Assembly: GCA_903892515.1 (NCBI GenBank)
Contig: CAITIS010000084.1
Span: 37,786 to 101,785 of the forward strand
Reading direction: 5' to 3'
DNA length: 64,000 nt
Source: an uncultured Planctomycetota bacterium
Lineage (GTDB): Bacteria > Planctomycetota > Phycisphaerae > SM23-33
Part shown: one piece after another, positions 1 to 8,167 of the stretch
Position numbering within the stretch: the first letter of the stretch is position 1
How the letters are laid out: each line of letters starts with the position of its first letter
Position numbers and translations under genes: made by a program
The notes under the pieces: model-generated
Seen by the model: the letters and a program-made list of their open reading frames with translations, nothing else
What the model was told of the DNA's origin: nothing
The model's database searches: none

Positions 1-1
1 G

Positions 2-541
2 GGCGTGGAACTGGCCTGCCAACACGTTGCGCCGATGTACAACGCACTGCACGAAAACATCATCAGCCTGATGCCAGCCGGCCAGCCCAGTTGCACCTGG
101 GGCTCGATCGTCAGCCGGAAGCGGATGTACTACCACAGTTGCGACTTCATCTGCATGATCTCGGCGGAGATGTTCCGCCGCACGATCCTGCCCGTGCTGG
201 AGTACGAGAGCCGCCAGACGCAGCGCGGCATCTTCCACCTCGACGGGCCGGGGGCGTTGCGGCACCTGGACGACCTGCTGGCCCTGCCGAAGCTGAGCGC
301 GATCCAGTGGGTGTACGGCACGGGCAAGGGCGCCGCCGCGGATTGGCTGGACGTGTACCGCCGCATTCAATCGGCCGGCAAGGGCATGGAAGTCGTCTGC
401 ACCGGCCTGGATGACGCCCGCAGGGTCATGGCCGCACTCAAGCCCAAGGGCTGCTGGCTGGTGCTCTGGGCCGACTGCGACGAAGCCGGCGGCAAGGCGT
501 TCCTGAAAGAAGTCGAGCGCTGGGCGGCAGGGAAGAAGTAA
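2..541 (+). CDS. URO-D/MtaA-like protein, 5' truncated by the window edge
   Basis: This is the C-terminal part of a uroporphyrinogen decarboxylase-fold protein of the MtaA/CmuA type. The reading frame is open to the left edge, so the N-terminus is missing. Visible features are the segment MYYHSCDFICMISAEMFRR, which resembles the family signature around a conserved Asp/Ser-Pro-x-Met-Phe region, and HLDGPGALRHLD followed by IQWVYGTG, which match the late strands of the barrel. Members usually bind or methylate corrinoid cofactors or act on tetrapyrroles; the substrate cannot be told here. Its stop overlaps the start of the amidohydrolase gene by one base (TAATG), so the two are translationally coupled. 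A related URO-D-like gene follows at 1541. Confidence 0.7.
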   Translation, partial: GVELACQHVAPMYNALHENIISLMPAGQPSCTWGSIVSRKRMYYHSCDFICMISAEMFRRTILPVLEYESRQTQRGIFHLDGPGALRHLDDLLALPKLSAIQWVYGTGKGAAADWLDVYRRIQSAGKGMEVVCTGLDDARRVMAALKPKGCWLVLWADCDEAGGKAFLKEVERWAAGKK

Positions 542-1329
542 TGATTATCGATTTTCACACGCACGCCTTTCCGGACAAGCTGGCGGAGCGGGCGCTGACG
601 ACCATCGCGCACCCCGACTGGCCGGCGTATCTCGATGGCAAGGTGAGCAGCCTCATCGCCAGCATGGACAAGACCGGTATCGACCTTGCCGTGGTCTGCC
701 CCATCGCCACCAGGCCTGAGCATGTCGAGGGCATCTTTCGCTGGTGCCTGCACATTCGCTCGGAGCGGATCGAGCCGCTGGCCTCGGTGCATCCTGAGGG
801 CGACGACGCGCTGGATTGGCTCAAGGATATCGCCGGCGAGGGCCTCAAGGGCATCAAGCTGCACCCGATGTACCAGGAGTTCAAGATCGACAGCCCGCGG
901 ATGCTGGAGATATACGCCGCAGCCGCCGAACTGGATCTGATGGTGCTGCTGCACTGCGGACAGGATCTTTCCTGGCCGCCGGAGGATGATCGCGCCACGC
1001 CCGAGCGGATCGACCGCATCCTGTCGGCTGTGCCGAATGCGACCTTCATCGCTTCGCACATGGGCGGCTGGCGGATGTGGGAGGGCGTCGATCGCCTGCT
1101 CATCGGCAAGCACTGCATACTGGAAACTTCGTTCAGCCTGAGCGAACTGCCGCCGCAAAAGGCCGTGGACATGATGCGCCGCCACGGCATCGACCGCGTG
1201 GTCTTCGGCAGCGATTCGCCCTGGTCCGACCATGCCACCGAGATCGCGCGCGCAAAATCCCTGCCCCTGACTGCCCAAGAGCAGGAAAAGCTTCTCTACG
1301 CCAACGCCGCCCGCCTGCTGGGCCGGTAG
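541..1329 (+). CDS. Amidohydrolase family 2 (metal-dependent TIM-barrel hydrolase)
   Basis: A 262-residue cytosolic hydrolase of the amidohydrolase_2 type, related to decarboxylases and lactonases. The N-terminal metal-binding HxH is in MIIDFHTHAF. Further ligands are probably the His in GIKLHP, LLHCG and SHMGG, and the Asp in VFGSDSPW close to the C-terminus. Length is typical for short members. The start codon overlaps the upstream stop codon, so it belongs to an operon with the URO-D-like genes on both sides. Its substrate is unknown; context suggests a role next to corrinoid- or sugar-acid-related chemistry, but that is inference. Confidence 0.8.
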   Translation: MIIDFHTHAFPDKLAERALTTIAHPDWPAYLDGKVSSLIASMDKTGIDLAVVCPIATRPEHVEGIFRWCLHIRSERIEPLASVHPEGDDALDWLKDIAGEGLKGIKLHPMYQEFKIDSPRMLEIYAAAAELDLMVLLHCGQDLSWPPEDDRATPERIDRILSAVPNATFIASHMGGWRMWEGVDRLLIGKHCILETSFSLSELPPQKAVDMMRRHGIDRVVFGSDSPWSDHATEIARAKSLPLTAQEQEKLLYANAARLLGR

Positions 1330-1340
1330 CGCCGTAGCCG

Positions 1341-1522
1341 GTAGGGCGGGCAGGCCTGCCCGCGTGTTTCGGAGAGAAGAAGGACGCGGGCAAGCCTGCC
1401 CGCCCTACGGAAGTGCCAGACGGTAGGGTCCGCAGGTTCTTTCGCGTCTTGTGCGAAAGGTTCTGCGGACGGGTGCTCGGGGCTGAACAGCAAAGAACGC
1501 GGGCAAGCCTGCCCGCCCTACG
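1341..1522 (+). repeat. Palindromic repeat cluster (families A and B)
   Basis: The gap between two operon genes holds three copies of a GC-rich palindrome with core GCGGGCAAGCCTGCCCGC (family A: 1341-1364, 1385-1408 inverted, 1498-1522). The first two form a long inverted repeat with one mismatch. Between copies two and three lies a family B element (about 1423-1473) whose arms GTCCGCAGGTTC and its near-complement flank a TTTCGCG/GTGCGAAA inner stem. Such structures could terminate or stabilise transcripts; no function is proven. Confidence 0.85.
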
Positions 1523-1540
1523 CAACTTAGGAGACGCCGC

Positions 1541-2518
1541 ATGGGACAACCATTCGACTTCGGCTTGTTCGACTGCCTGTTGTGCGAGGTGGCGGGCATT
1601 CTGCCGTACGAGATGCACGTCGATATCAACGCGGCAATCAAGGCCGCCGACGCCATCAGGCCGCTGGCTGAGCACCTGGGCATTCCGGCACCGCACCCGC
1701 ACCTGTACGGCTTCAGCTATTGCCAAGTGGCCACGATGGGCGGGCGGATTCTCAACGGCCCGGAGCTGAAGGAGCCGGCGGTCGAACCATGCCTGGCCAG
1801 CCCGGCCGATATCGACAAACTCACCGAGCCGCGGGACTATCTCGCCCACCCGATCGTGCAGCAGCGGTTGGAGCTGGTCCGCCAACTCCAGGCCCGCCGG
1901 CCCGACGCGGGCACGCGCATTGGCCATGACTTCGAAGGCCCGGTCACCACGGCGGCGCTGCTGCTGGGCGGCCAGACCTTCTTCATGCTGCCCTACGACG
2001 ACCCGGGCCGGGCGCACAAGTTGCTGGAGTTCTGCCTGCGCGGCAGCCTGAATTACTGCCGGGCGATTCGAAAGCTCCAGGGTCGGCCCTTCGGCGGGCA
2101 ACCCGAGGGAGTGCCCGATGACTTCGGCGGCATGTTCGGGCCGAGCCTGTTCGGCGAATTTGTGGCGGCGTACTGGGAGAAGCTGTACGCGGGCCTCTCA
2201 GCCAGCGTCCGCTACCTGCACTGCGAACTGCTCCATCCCGAGCACCTGCCCTGGCTGGCCGAACTGAAGATCGACGAATATGACTCGGGCGTGGATCAGT
2301 ACCTGCCGCCCGAAACGGTGCAGCAGGCGTGCCCGGTTCCGTACACGTTGCGGATCTGGCCGTCGATGGTGCAGTCGCAATCGGCCCAGGAGCTGGTGGC
2401 GTTGTATCGTCGCCTGGCCGCCTGCAAGCCGCAGTCCATCTCGTTCCACCTGGAGCGTCTCAAAGACCTGCCCAAGATCGAGGCCTTGCTCAAGGTCGCC
2501 CGCGAGTTGGAGAAGTAG
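1541..2518 (+). CDS. URO-D family protein (MtaA/CmuA-like)
   Basis: A 325-residue cytosolic protein of the uroporphyrinogen decarboxylase fold. The segment PDDFGGMFGPSLFGEFVAAY matches the family's conserved Asp-Asp-x-x...Ser/Pro-x-x-Phe region. GHDFEGPVTTAALLLGG and LHCELLHPEHLPW match the preceding and following barrel strands. The start is set by TTAGGAGAC, seven to eight bases before ATG. It is probably paralogous to the partial gene at the window edge, with an amidohydrolase gene between. True HemE function is unlikely because several divergent copies exist in the window; a corrinoid or methyl-transfer role is the usual guess for this subfamily. Confidence 0.72.
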   Translation: MGQPFDFGLFDCLLCEVAGILPYEMHVDINAAIKAADAIRPLAEHLGIPAPHPHLYGFSYCQVATMGGRILNGPELKEPAVEPCLASPADIDKLTEPRDYLAHPIVQQRLELVRQLQARRPDAGTRIGHDFEGPVTTAALLLGGQTFFMLPYDDPGRAHKLLEFCLRGSLNYCRAIRKLQGRPFGGQPEGVPDDFGGMFGPSLFGEFVAAYWEKLYAGLSASVRYLHCELLHPEHLPWLAELKIDEYDSGVDQYLPPETVQQACPVPYTLRIWPSMVQSQSAQELVALYRRLAACKPQSISFHLERLKDLPKIEALLKVARELEK

Positions 2519-2576
2519 CCATTTGCAGGCCCTGCCCGCCCTGTGGAACCGGAGCAATTGCCAAGACAGCCATACC

Positions 2577-2760
2577 GTAGGGTCCGCAGGTTCTTTCGCG
2601 TTGTGTGCGAAAGGTTCTGCGGACGGACGCTCTGTGGCGGCGGATATCTCCGACCACTAAAGGACTATCTCAGAACTCACCGCAAAGGCCGCAAAGCCCG
2701 CGAAGCTGAAATGCTTCAAAGAAGCTTCTCTCTGCGTTCTTGGCGGTCTCTGCGGTGAAT
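2577..2760. repeat. Palindromic repeats (families B and M) in a convergent gap
   Basis: Between two convergent genes lies a second copy of family B (about 2578-2626), nearly identical to the copy at 1423. It is followed by an inverted pair of 'arms' built from CGCAAAGG/CCGCAAAG-like words (2675-2696 against 2731-2760). The two elements could act as a bidirectional terminator. No coding capacity is seen in this gap. Confidence 0.75.
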
Positions 2761-2785
2761 CAGCATTTGAGATAATTACGTAAGG

Positions 2786-4162
2786 TCAAATGACCTCGAA
2801 CTTGCCCAGCAGCAGCCAGCGGTCCTTGAAGCGCGTCGTGTTGGCGAAGCTGACCTTGGCCTCCTGCGACTGGCTGTCGATCAGGCCGGCGGAGAACTCG
2901 ACCAGCCCAGGCCTCAGCCCTTGCGGCAGCGGCACCGTCCGTCGGAGACAGACATCGCCGGGCAGCCACGAGCGGATATCCACGTCGGAGAAGGGCACGA
3001 TGAATGAGTGATCGTCCTGGCGGAAGCGCAGGGCGAAGTCGTAGCGGCGGTAGATGGGGGCGATTCCGACGTTCTCGATCCAGCAGTCAAAGGCGGTCTG
3101 CCCGCCGCGCGGCACCTTGGACTCGAACTTGGCCTGGCGGAAGACGTAGCGATACCCCAGTGCCCGGCAGAAGCGATCCAGCCGCTCGATCCACGGATCG
3201 GGCAGGTACGTGTACTTGGGCATGAAGTACGTCATGTGGTGTTTCAGGCCCTGCTGGAGGATGAAGTCCAGGTCGAAGCCGTGCTCGTACCAGTTCATCG
3301 GCACGCCGCCGGCCTCCATGAAGATGGGGCCCGTTCTCCACGTGTCCGCCACGCCCGGGGCGGTCGATGCCTCGGGCAGAAAGTCATAGTGGTGGTTCCA
3401 TGCGACATCCAGCGTGACGTCGTCAGAGCCCGTGTTCCACAGATCGCCGAACGCGTTCATCCGCCATCCGCCGCCGGCGGCGTGGAGCCCGATTTGGGCC
3501 TGCCCGGTGCCCAGTTCCCAGATCTTGATCGTCCGCGGGAAGGCCGCCTTGAAGACCTCGACAAAGCGGGTCTTCTGCTGGTCGGTCATCTCGGCGTTGC
3601 CCTCGCCCCAGGGGCCCAGGTAGGCGCAGGTGTAGTTTTCGACCAGCGGATGGCCATCGAAGCGCCGCCCCAACTCGCGGATGAAGTTGCCCCAGTGTTC
3701 CAGGTACTCCGGCGAGTTGGGCACGGGCACGAGAAAGTCGGTGTCGTAATACCGCTCTACCGGATAGCGGTCGCTGTACCACTTCGGCACTGCCGGCTGA
3801 CCTGGGGCGCCAAAGGCCATGGCCCGGAAGGCGAGCGTCTGGCCCGTCTTTGCACATGTCTCCAGTGATTTCTCGATGACCGAGAAATCGTACTGGCCCT
3901 GCTGGGGTTCCATGAGGTCCCAGAACCAGCGGCAATACGCTACGGTTGTCGGCAGGTAGCCGCGAACGGCCGTGCCGATCTCGCCGCCGTGGGCTCGCGG
4001 GCCCCTTGGCCGGGGAAACTCGGTCGGGCCCGACTCGCTCCAGGTCGTGCCCGGAAACAGCTCGTCGCCATTGAAGTGCTGGAAGGTGCAACAACCCTTG
4101 TGCGGGTTGGCCAAATACGCCTCGGTAGCCGGTGGACGAACGCGGATGAATTGCTCAGACAT
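2786..4162 (-). CDS. DUF4832-domain protein, glycoside-hydrolase-like TIM barrel
   Basis: A 458-residue protein with no signal peptide. The N-terminal half, from LANPHKGCCTFQHFNGDE, looks like a glycosidase-type barrel; WFWDLMEPQQGQYDFSVIE resembles the W-x-x-x-E-P-x-x-G-x-(Y/F) strand seen in beta-galactosidase-like clans. The C-terminal part (about residues 320-458), with YRYVFRQAKF and FDCWIENVGIAPIYRRYDF, matches DUF4832, a beta-sandwich. Start supported by AGGA 11 bases upstream. It probably acts on carbohydrate, but substrate and activity are unknown. Confidence 0.7.
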   Translation of the reverse strand: MSEQFIRVRPPATEAYLANPHKGCCTFQHFNGDELFPGTTWSESGPTEFPRPRGPRAHGGEIGTAVRGYLPTTVAYCRWFWDLMEPQQGQYDFSVIEKSLETCAKTGQTLAFRAMAFGAPGQPAVPKWYSDRYPVERYYDTDFLVPVPNSPEYLEHWGNFIRELGRRFDGHPLVENYTCAYLGPWGEGNAEMTDQQKTRFVEVFKAAFPRTIKIWELGTGQAQIGLHAAGGGWRMNAFGDLWNTGSDDVTLDVAWNHHYDFLPEASTAPGVADTWRTGPIFMEAGGVPMNWYEHGFDLDFILQQGLKHHMTYFMPKYTYLPDPWIERLDRFCRALGYRYVFRQAKFESKVPRGGQTAFDCWIENVGIAPIYRRYDFALRFRQDDHSFIVPFSDVDIRSWLPGDVCLRRTVPLPQGLRPGLVEFSAGLIDSQSQEAKVSFANTTRFKDRWLLLGKFEVI

Positions 4163-4182
4163 GAGGAAGTCCTTTCAGTATT

Positions 4183-4250
4183 GCGGGGCGGGCAGGTGTT
4201 GCCCGCGCGGTTCCGAAACAAGAACGCACACAAGCCTGCCCACCTTGCGG
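4183..4250. repeat. Degenerate inverted pair of family A
   Basis: A decayed version of the paired family A palindromes at 1341-1408 (GGGGCGGGCAGG...CAAGCCTGCCCACC). It lies directly upstream of the DUF4832 gene. The two arms still face each other, but the left arm carries several substitutions, so this looks like an old copy. Confidence 0.6.
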
Positions 4251-4288
4251 AAACTCTATTGACCAGAATGTTGGCGTCGCAGGATGCA

Positions 4289-4804
4289 CTAATTGGCGCC
4301 CAACCATTCTGGCTCTTGATTCAATCGTCGTTTCGCGTTGTCCTTACCTAGCAACCCCTGCAACTCCTCAGCCGAGGCTTGGTCCATGTGCCCCCCGAGC
4401 CTGATATACCAATACTTCCCGTTAGTAGGCATAAGCTCGACCGCAACGATCGCGCCCTCCTGCTTGGACGGCAAATACCACATTATTGCGGATGCATCTT
4501 GATCCCATGTTGTTAATTGCGACGCTATTTGCGGCAAAGGCTTGCCGGACCTGAACAGGGAATTGAGTTCATTATGCACAAATGTCATTCTGGTCATGTT
4601 CTGCCGAAGCATGTTGATCGCGGGGCTCAGCAGGACGCACCCACACACAAGAATCCCGGCAACGATCACCGATAATCCTGCGGGTACATACCTACCGCAG
4701 GACGACGTAGCCTTGGTAATCGTGATCCAGATGACGATCCCCACAGACAACACGGCCCCGGCAGCCATGATCAGAAGCACCACGATGAAAGTACCTGGAT
4801 TCAT
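4289..4804 (-). CDS. Hypothetical small membrane protein with two N-terminal helices
   Basis: A 171-residue protein that I do not recognise. Two hydrophobic helices (about residues 5-30 and 42-66) are followed by a soluble domain of about 100 residues containing AIMWYLPSKQEGAIVAVELM and YWYIRLGGHMD. A good ribosome site, GGAGG eight bases before ATG, supports the start. The gene is less GC-rich than its neighbours, which may mean recent transfer. The soluble part probably faces the periplasm or cytosol depending on topology; nothing in the context gives a function. Confidence 0.65.
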   Translation of the reverse strand: MNPGTFIVVLLIMAAGAVLSVGIVIWITITKATSSCGRYVPAGLSVIVAGILVCGCVLLSPAINMLRQNMTRMTFVHNELNSLFRSGKPLPQIASQLTTWDQDASAIMWYLPSKQEGAIVAVELMPTNGKYWYIRLGGHMDQASAEELQGLLGKDNAKRRLNQEPEWLGAN

Positions 4805-4888
4805 GCCGACATCCTCCGCCGAAATCGCCCACAGCCAGCTCGGGTTTTGATGTGAACCGCTGCGGCTATCCTCTTCTCTTCCGCTAGC

Positions 4889-7555
4889 CTACTTGTCCTG
4901 CGGGTAGATGATGATCCGGTCGTGCACGAGCAGGATCAGGTCGTTCCGGCCTTTGCCGGTTACGTCGCCGATGAAGATCAGCCGGGGCTCGCCGGTGCGC
5001 TGGTCGCGGTCTTCGTAGGAACGCTGGCCGCGGGGGGCCTCAAAGACCTTGAAGCGCGTGCCGCTGACCAGCTTGGCCTGGTCGTTGAACGTCAGCACCT
5101 CGATATGATTATTGGCCTGGTCGGCCAGGGCGATCTCCGGCACGCCGTCGGAGTTCAGGTCGCCAAAGGCGATGGCGCCGAAGTGGGCGCCCTTGATCTG
5201 CGTCTCAAAGCTGGCCAGTTTGCGCATCTGCCGCGAATCGAAGGACACCGGCACCATGGCCAGTTCGTCCACCGCGCACACGATCAGGCTGTTTACCGAC
5301 GGCCCGCCGAAGTGGCCTGAGAGGATCTTCTTGACGTTGAGCGTGCCCAGATCGACTTCGCGGTCGGGCCGGTACGTGCCGTCGTCTTTGCGGCCCAGAA
5401 TGCTCAGCTTGCCGCGGGCATTGTCGTACAGGACGACCGAGACGTTGCTGCTGGGCGATGAGGTGGCGGTCGAACCGGGGTTGCCCAGGCAGCAGGCAGC
5501 GGCGGCCGTGATCTTGCCGCGCGGGTCGGCCGGGGGGTACTGATCGATCACCGTCCAGCCATTCTTGGCGTCAAAGAACAGCGAGCGGGCGAAGCTCTTT
5601 TGCGACAGCAGCAGGGCGCACGAGCCGTCCTTGCCCAGCGGGGCGTCGCACATGCCACCGGGCGTCAACTCGCTCACCAGCCCGGCGTGAATGTCCTTGC
5701 CGGTGACCAGCGTGAACTTGCCGTCTTCGCCCTGGCGAATGAGTTGCAGCGCGCCGTAACTGGGCATGACCATGATGTCGCATCGGCCATCGTGGTCGAT
5801 GTCGCAGGCGCGGAGATCCTGCGGCTTGTCCTTCAACTCGGTAAGTTCCAGTTCGGGCCCGTTCTGGGCCTCGGGCGTGCCGACCTTCAGGACGGTGCGG
5901 AGGAAGCGTTTGTCGCCGGACTTGTCGGCCTTCTCGGACTTTTCGGACGACTCAGCCGGGCCGGAGGCAGATTTGCCCTTGCCCGCGCCGGCCTTGTCCT
6001 TGGCCACGTACAGCAGGTCGGCCTTGCCGTCGCCGTCGATGTCGGCCACGGCCATGGCTTCGGGCTCGCCGGTGACGGTGATGGCCTGGGGGTAGCTCAA
6101 ACGCCCTTGCTCATAGCGGCTGATGCCGATGAGCTTCTCCTTGAGCGACAGGGCGATGATGGCGTCCTTGCCCGAGCCGTCGAGCTTGACGGGGCAGAGC
6201 TTGCGCATGTCCAGCATGCCCGGGAAGCTCTCGGGCGTGCCCAGCCCTTGGGCGTCCTGGCCGCGGAAGAGCAGGAACTCAGCCGTGGCGGGGTCGGAGA
6301 CCACCACGTCCAGCAGGCCGTCGCCATCCACATCGGCGGCGGTGGCGTCGCGGTCGCCGGCGGCGTCGCTGGCGGGCAGCGGGTAATTCAGCACCGGGAA
6401 GGTGCCTTGTTCGCTGGCCTTGCCCAGGGCGTACATGGCGAGTCGGCCACTGCCGCCCGCCACGGTCACAAAGGCCTTCTGCGTGCCCTTGCCCAGCGGC
6501 GCCAGTTCCATCACGGTGGGGTTTGGAATCTCGTAGCGGACCTCGGGGCCGAGTTTGCCCTGGCCGTCCTGGAAGCGGACGCGGATGGGGTATTCATCGT
6601 CGGCCGTCAGGAGCACCAGGTCGTTGCGGGCATCGCCATCGACGTCGGCGATGTCGATCTGCCGCAGCCGCTGGCCGGAACTGGGGTACTTCACCGACTG
6701 GCTGAACGTGCCGTCGGGCTTTTGCAGCAGGATGAAGACGGCGTTGTTGCCCAGCAGGGCGATATCGCAGCGGCCATCGCCGTTGAGGTCGCCCACGGCC
6801 AAGGCGCGGTCGAAGGCCTGGCCTTCGGTAAGGTCGATCTTCTTGGCCGGCTGCCACAGCGGCGTGGACGGGTCAGCTGGGCAGGTCGTCGGCTGCGAGG
6901 CCACTGTGGACTTTGTGGCTTCGGCCTTGACCGCTTCGGCCTTGACGAGCTCAGCCTTGGCGGCATCGGCCTTGGCTTTGGCCTTGCTGGGCTTGGCCTT
7001 GGCGGCGGGCGGTTCTTCCGCCAGCACGGCCGGCTGCGATGCGGCCGAGGGCTTCTGTTGCAGGGCGACGTACAGGCCTTGCTTGGAGTAGTAGATCAGG
7101 TCGGGCAGGCCGTCGTTGTTGACATCGGCCACGGCCAGGGCGGCCACGGCCACGTCCAGGTCGTACTTGACCCGCTTGAAGCGCCACAGGCACTCGCGGC
7201 CAAAGATGTTGTTGCAGTCGTCCGGGTCGATCTCGTCGTTGACGGCGTCTGCGGCGCGGTCTCGGCGTTGCAGCAGCAGCTCGATGCGGCTCTTGGCGTT
7301 GTTGGTCAGAAGGATGTCGTTGAGCCCGTCGCCGTTGATATCCACAATGACAGGCCGGCCCAGACCGGTTTCGAGCTTGAGCACTTCCATGTCGCCAAAG
7401 CCGAAGTACTTGGCCAGTTGCGGCACGGGCAGGGACGTGGCCGATGGCGCCGAGGCCGACGCGGGCTGGGAAGAAGCCTTCTGTCCCCAGCACCAGCACA
7501 AGCTCGCCAGCAGGCACACGCACAGCGCTACCAGCCGAATCGACATGCTCTTCAT
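4889..7555 (-). CDS. Secreted FG-GAP/VCBS repeat protein
   Basis: An 888-residue exported protein. It starts with a signal peptide (MKSMSIRLVALCVCLLASL) followed by a Ser/Ala/Pro linker typical of this genome. At least nine FG-GAP-type calcium loops are visible, for example DINGDGLNDILL, DVNNDGLPDLIY, DLNGDGRCDIAL, DVDGDGLLDVVV, DIDGDGKADLLY and DLNSDGVPEIAL, so it probably folds as one or two integrin-like beta-propellers. A Lys/Ala-rich low-complexity stretch lies at about residues 183-220, and a second charged linker (GPAESSEKSEKADKSGDK) further on. Likely extracellular or periplasmic, binding ligands or calcium; no catalytic domain is seen. AAGGGA upstream of the ATG supports the start. 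Confidence 0.82.
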   Translation of the reverse strand: MKSMSIRLVALCVCLLASLCWCWGQKASSQPASASAPSATSLPVPQLAKYFGFGDMEVLKLETGLGRPVIVDINGDGLNDILLTNNAKSRIELLLQRRDRAADAVNDEIDPDDCNNIFGRECLWRFKRVKYDLDVAVAALAVADVNNDGLPDLIYYSKQGLYVALQQKPSAASQPAVLAEEPPAAKAKPSKAKAKADAAKAELVKAEAVKAEATKSTVASQPTTCPADPSTPLWQPAKKIDLTEGQAFDRALAVGDLNGDGRCDIALLGNNAVFILLQKPDGTFSQSVKYPSSGQRLRQIDIADVDGDARNDLVLLTADDEYPIRVRFQDGQGKLGPEVRYEIPNPTVMELAPLGKGTQKAFVTVAGGSGRLAMYALGKASEQGTFPVLNYPLPASDAAGDRDATAADVDGDGLLDVVVSDPATAEFLLFRGQDAQGLGTPESFPGMLDMRKLCPVKLDGSGKDAIIALSLKEKLIGISRYEQGRLSYPQAITVTGEPEAMAVADIDGDGKADLLYVAKDKAGAGKGKSASGPAESSEKSEKADKSGDKRFLRTVLKVGTPEAQNGPELELTELKDKPQDLRACDIDHDGRCDIMVMPSYGALQLIRQGEDGKFTLVTGKDIHAGLVSELTPGGMCDAPLGKDGSCALLLSQKSFARSLFFDAKNGWTVIDQYPPADPRGKITAAAACCLGNPGSTATSSPSSNVSVVLYDNARGKLSILGRKDDGTYRPDREVDLGTLNVKKILSGHFGGPSVNSLIVCAVDELAMVPVSFDSRQMRKLASFETQIKGAHFGAIAFGDLNSDGVPEIALADQANNHIEVLTFNDQAKLVSGTRFKVFEAPRGQRSYEDRDQRTGEPRLIFIGDVTGKGRNDLILLVHDRIIIYPQDK

Positions 7556-7843
7556 GACGGCATCCCTTCTTCAAAGAGGTCTTAGGCCAGTGGCCCGAGG
7601 CCTGAGAAAGCCGAAACTGTCGCTCAGAATGTACTTTTATCGATGCAGCGGTTCAATGCGGTGCTGGGCGACTGGGTCCCCGACAGTCGGGTTCTGGCTT
7701 CGTGGCCTGGCGACCTGTGGCCTGGCGACCAATAAGATATTCACTTGTGTCGGGAAAAACAAAGGCCATAGAATCATCTTCTCAAAGTGTCTGACGGTGC
7801 GTTGGGGCTGTCTGACGATGCGTTAGGGCATGGCTGCCTTGGT

Positions 7844-8032
7844 TGTGTAACAGGCCCCCGCTTCAGCGGGGGTAACCAGGAGCCCCTTGACCCGTCAGCC
7901 CGCTTCAGCGGGCGCGAGGTCGTGCCGTGGGCAAAGCGGCTAAAGCCGGGTTGTTGTAAGCCCGTTAAAACGGGCTGGGAAACACGTTGCGGTGCCGGCA
8001 TTACCCCCGCTGAAGCGGGGGCCTGCCACACG
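7844..8032. repeat. Multi-hairpin element G, copy 1
   Basis: A 189-bp element in the divergent gap between the FG-GAP and protease genes. Outer arms start TGTGTAACAGGCCCCCGC and end in the inverse; each arm is itself a hairpin with core CCCCCGCTTCAGCGGGGG. Inside, in order, are a hairpin GCCCGCTTCAGCGGGC (7898-7913), a GGCTAAAGCC box (about 7938-7947) and a hairpin AGCCCGTTAAAACGGGCT (7959-7976). A second copy in opposite orientation is at 47653-47839. The rest of this 612-bp gap shows nothing else recognisable. Confidence 0.85.
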
Positions 8033-8167
8033 GCTTGACCGTGGTCCTGCGGCCAGGCATCGTTGGCCAGGAATTGACGTTCGAGTGCCTCTTACGCGCT
8101 GCGAGCATAATTGTCTTCGATGAGAGACGAGCGTAACAGTCTCCGATGACAGAGGAAGGGTTTGGGG

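Noticed and set aside
5600..7585. 661-codon open frame opposite the FG-GAP gene
   Set aside because: It is a high-GC shadow: His/Gly/Val-rich, no family resemblance, while the opposite strand has clear FG-GAP motifs and a signal peptide.
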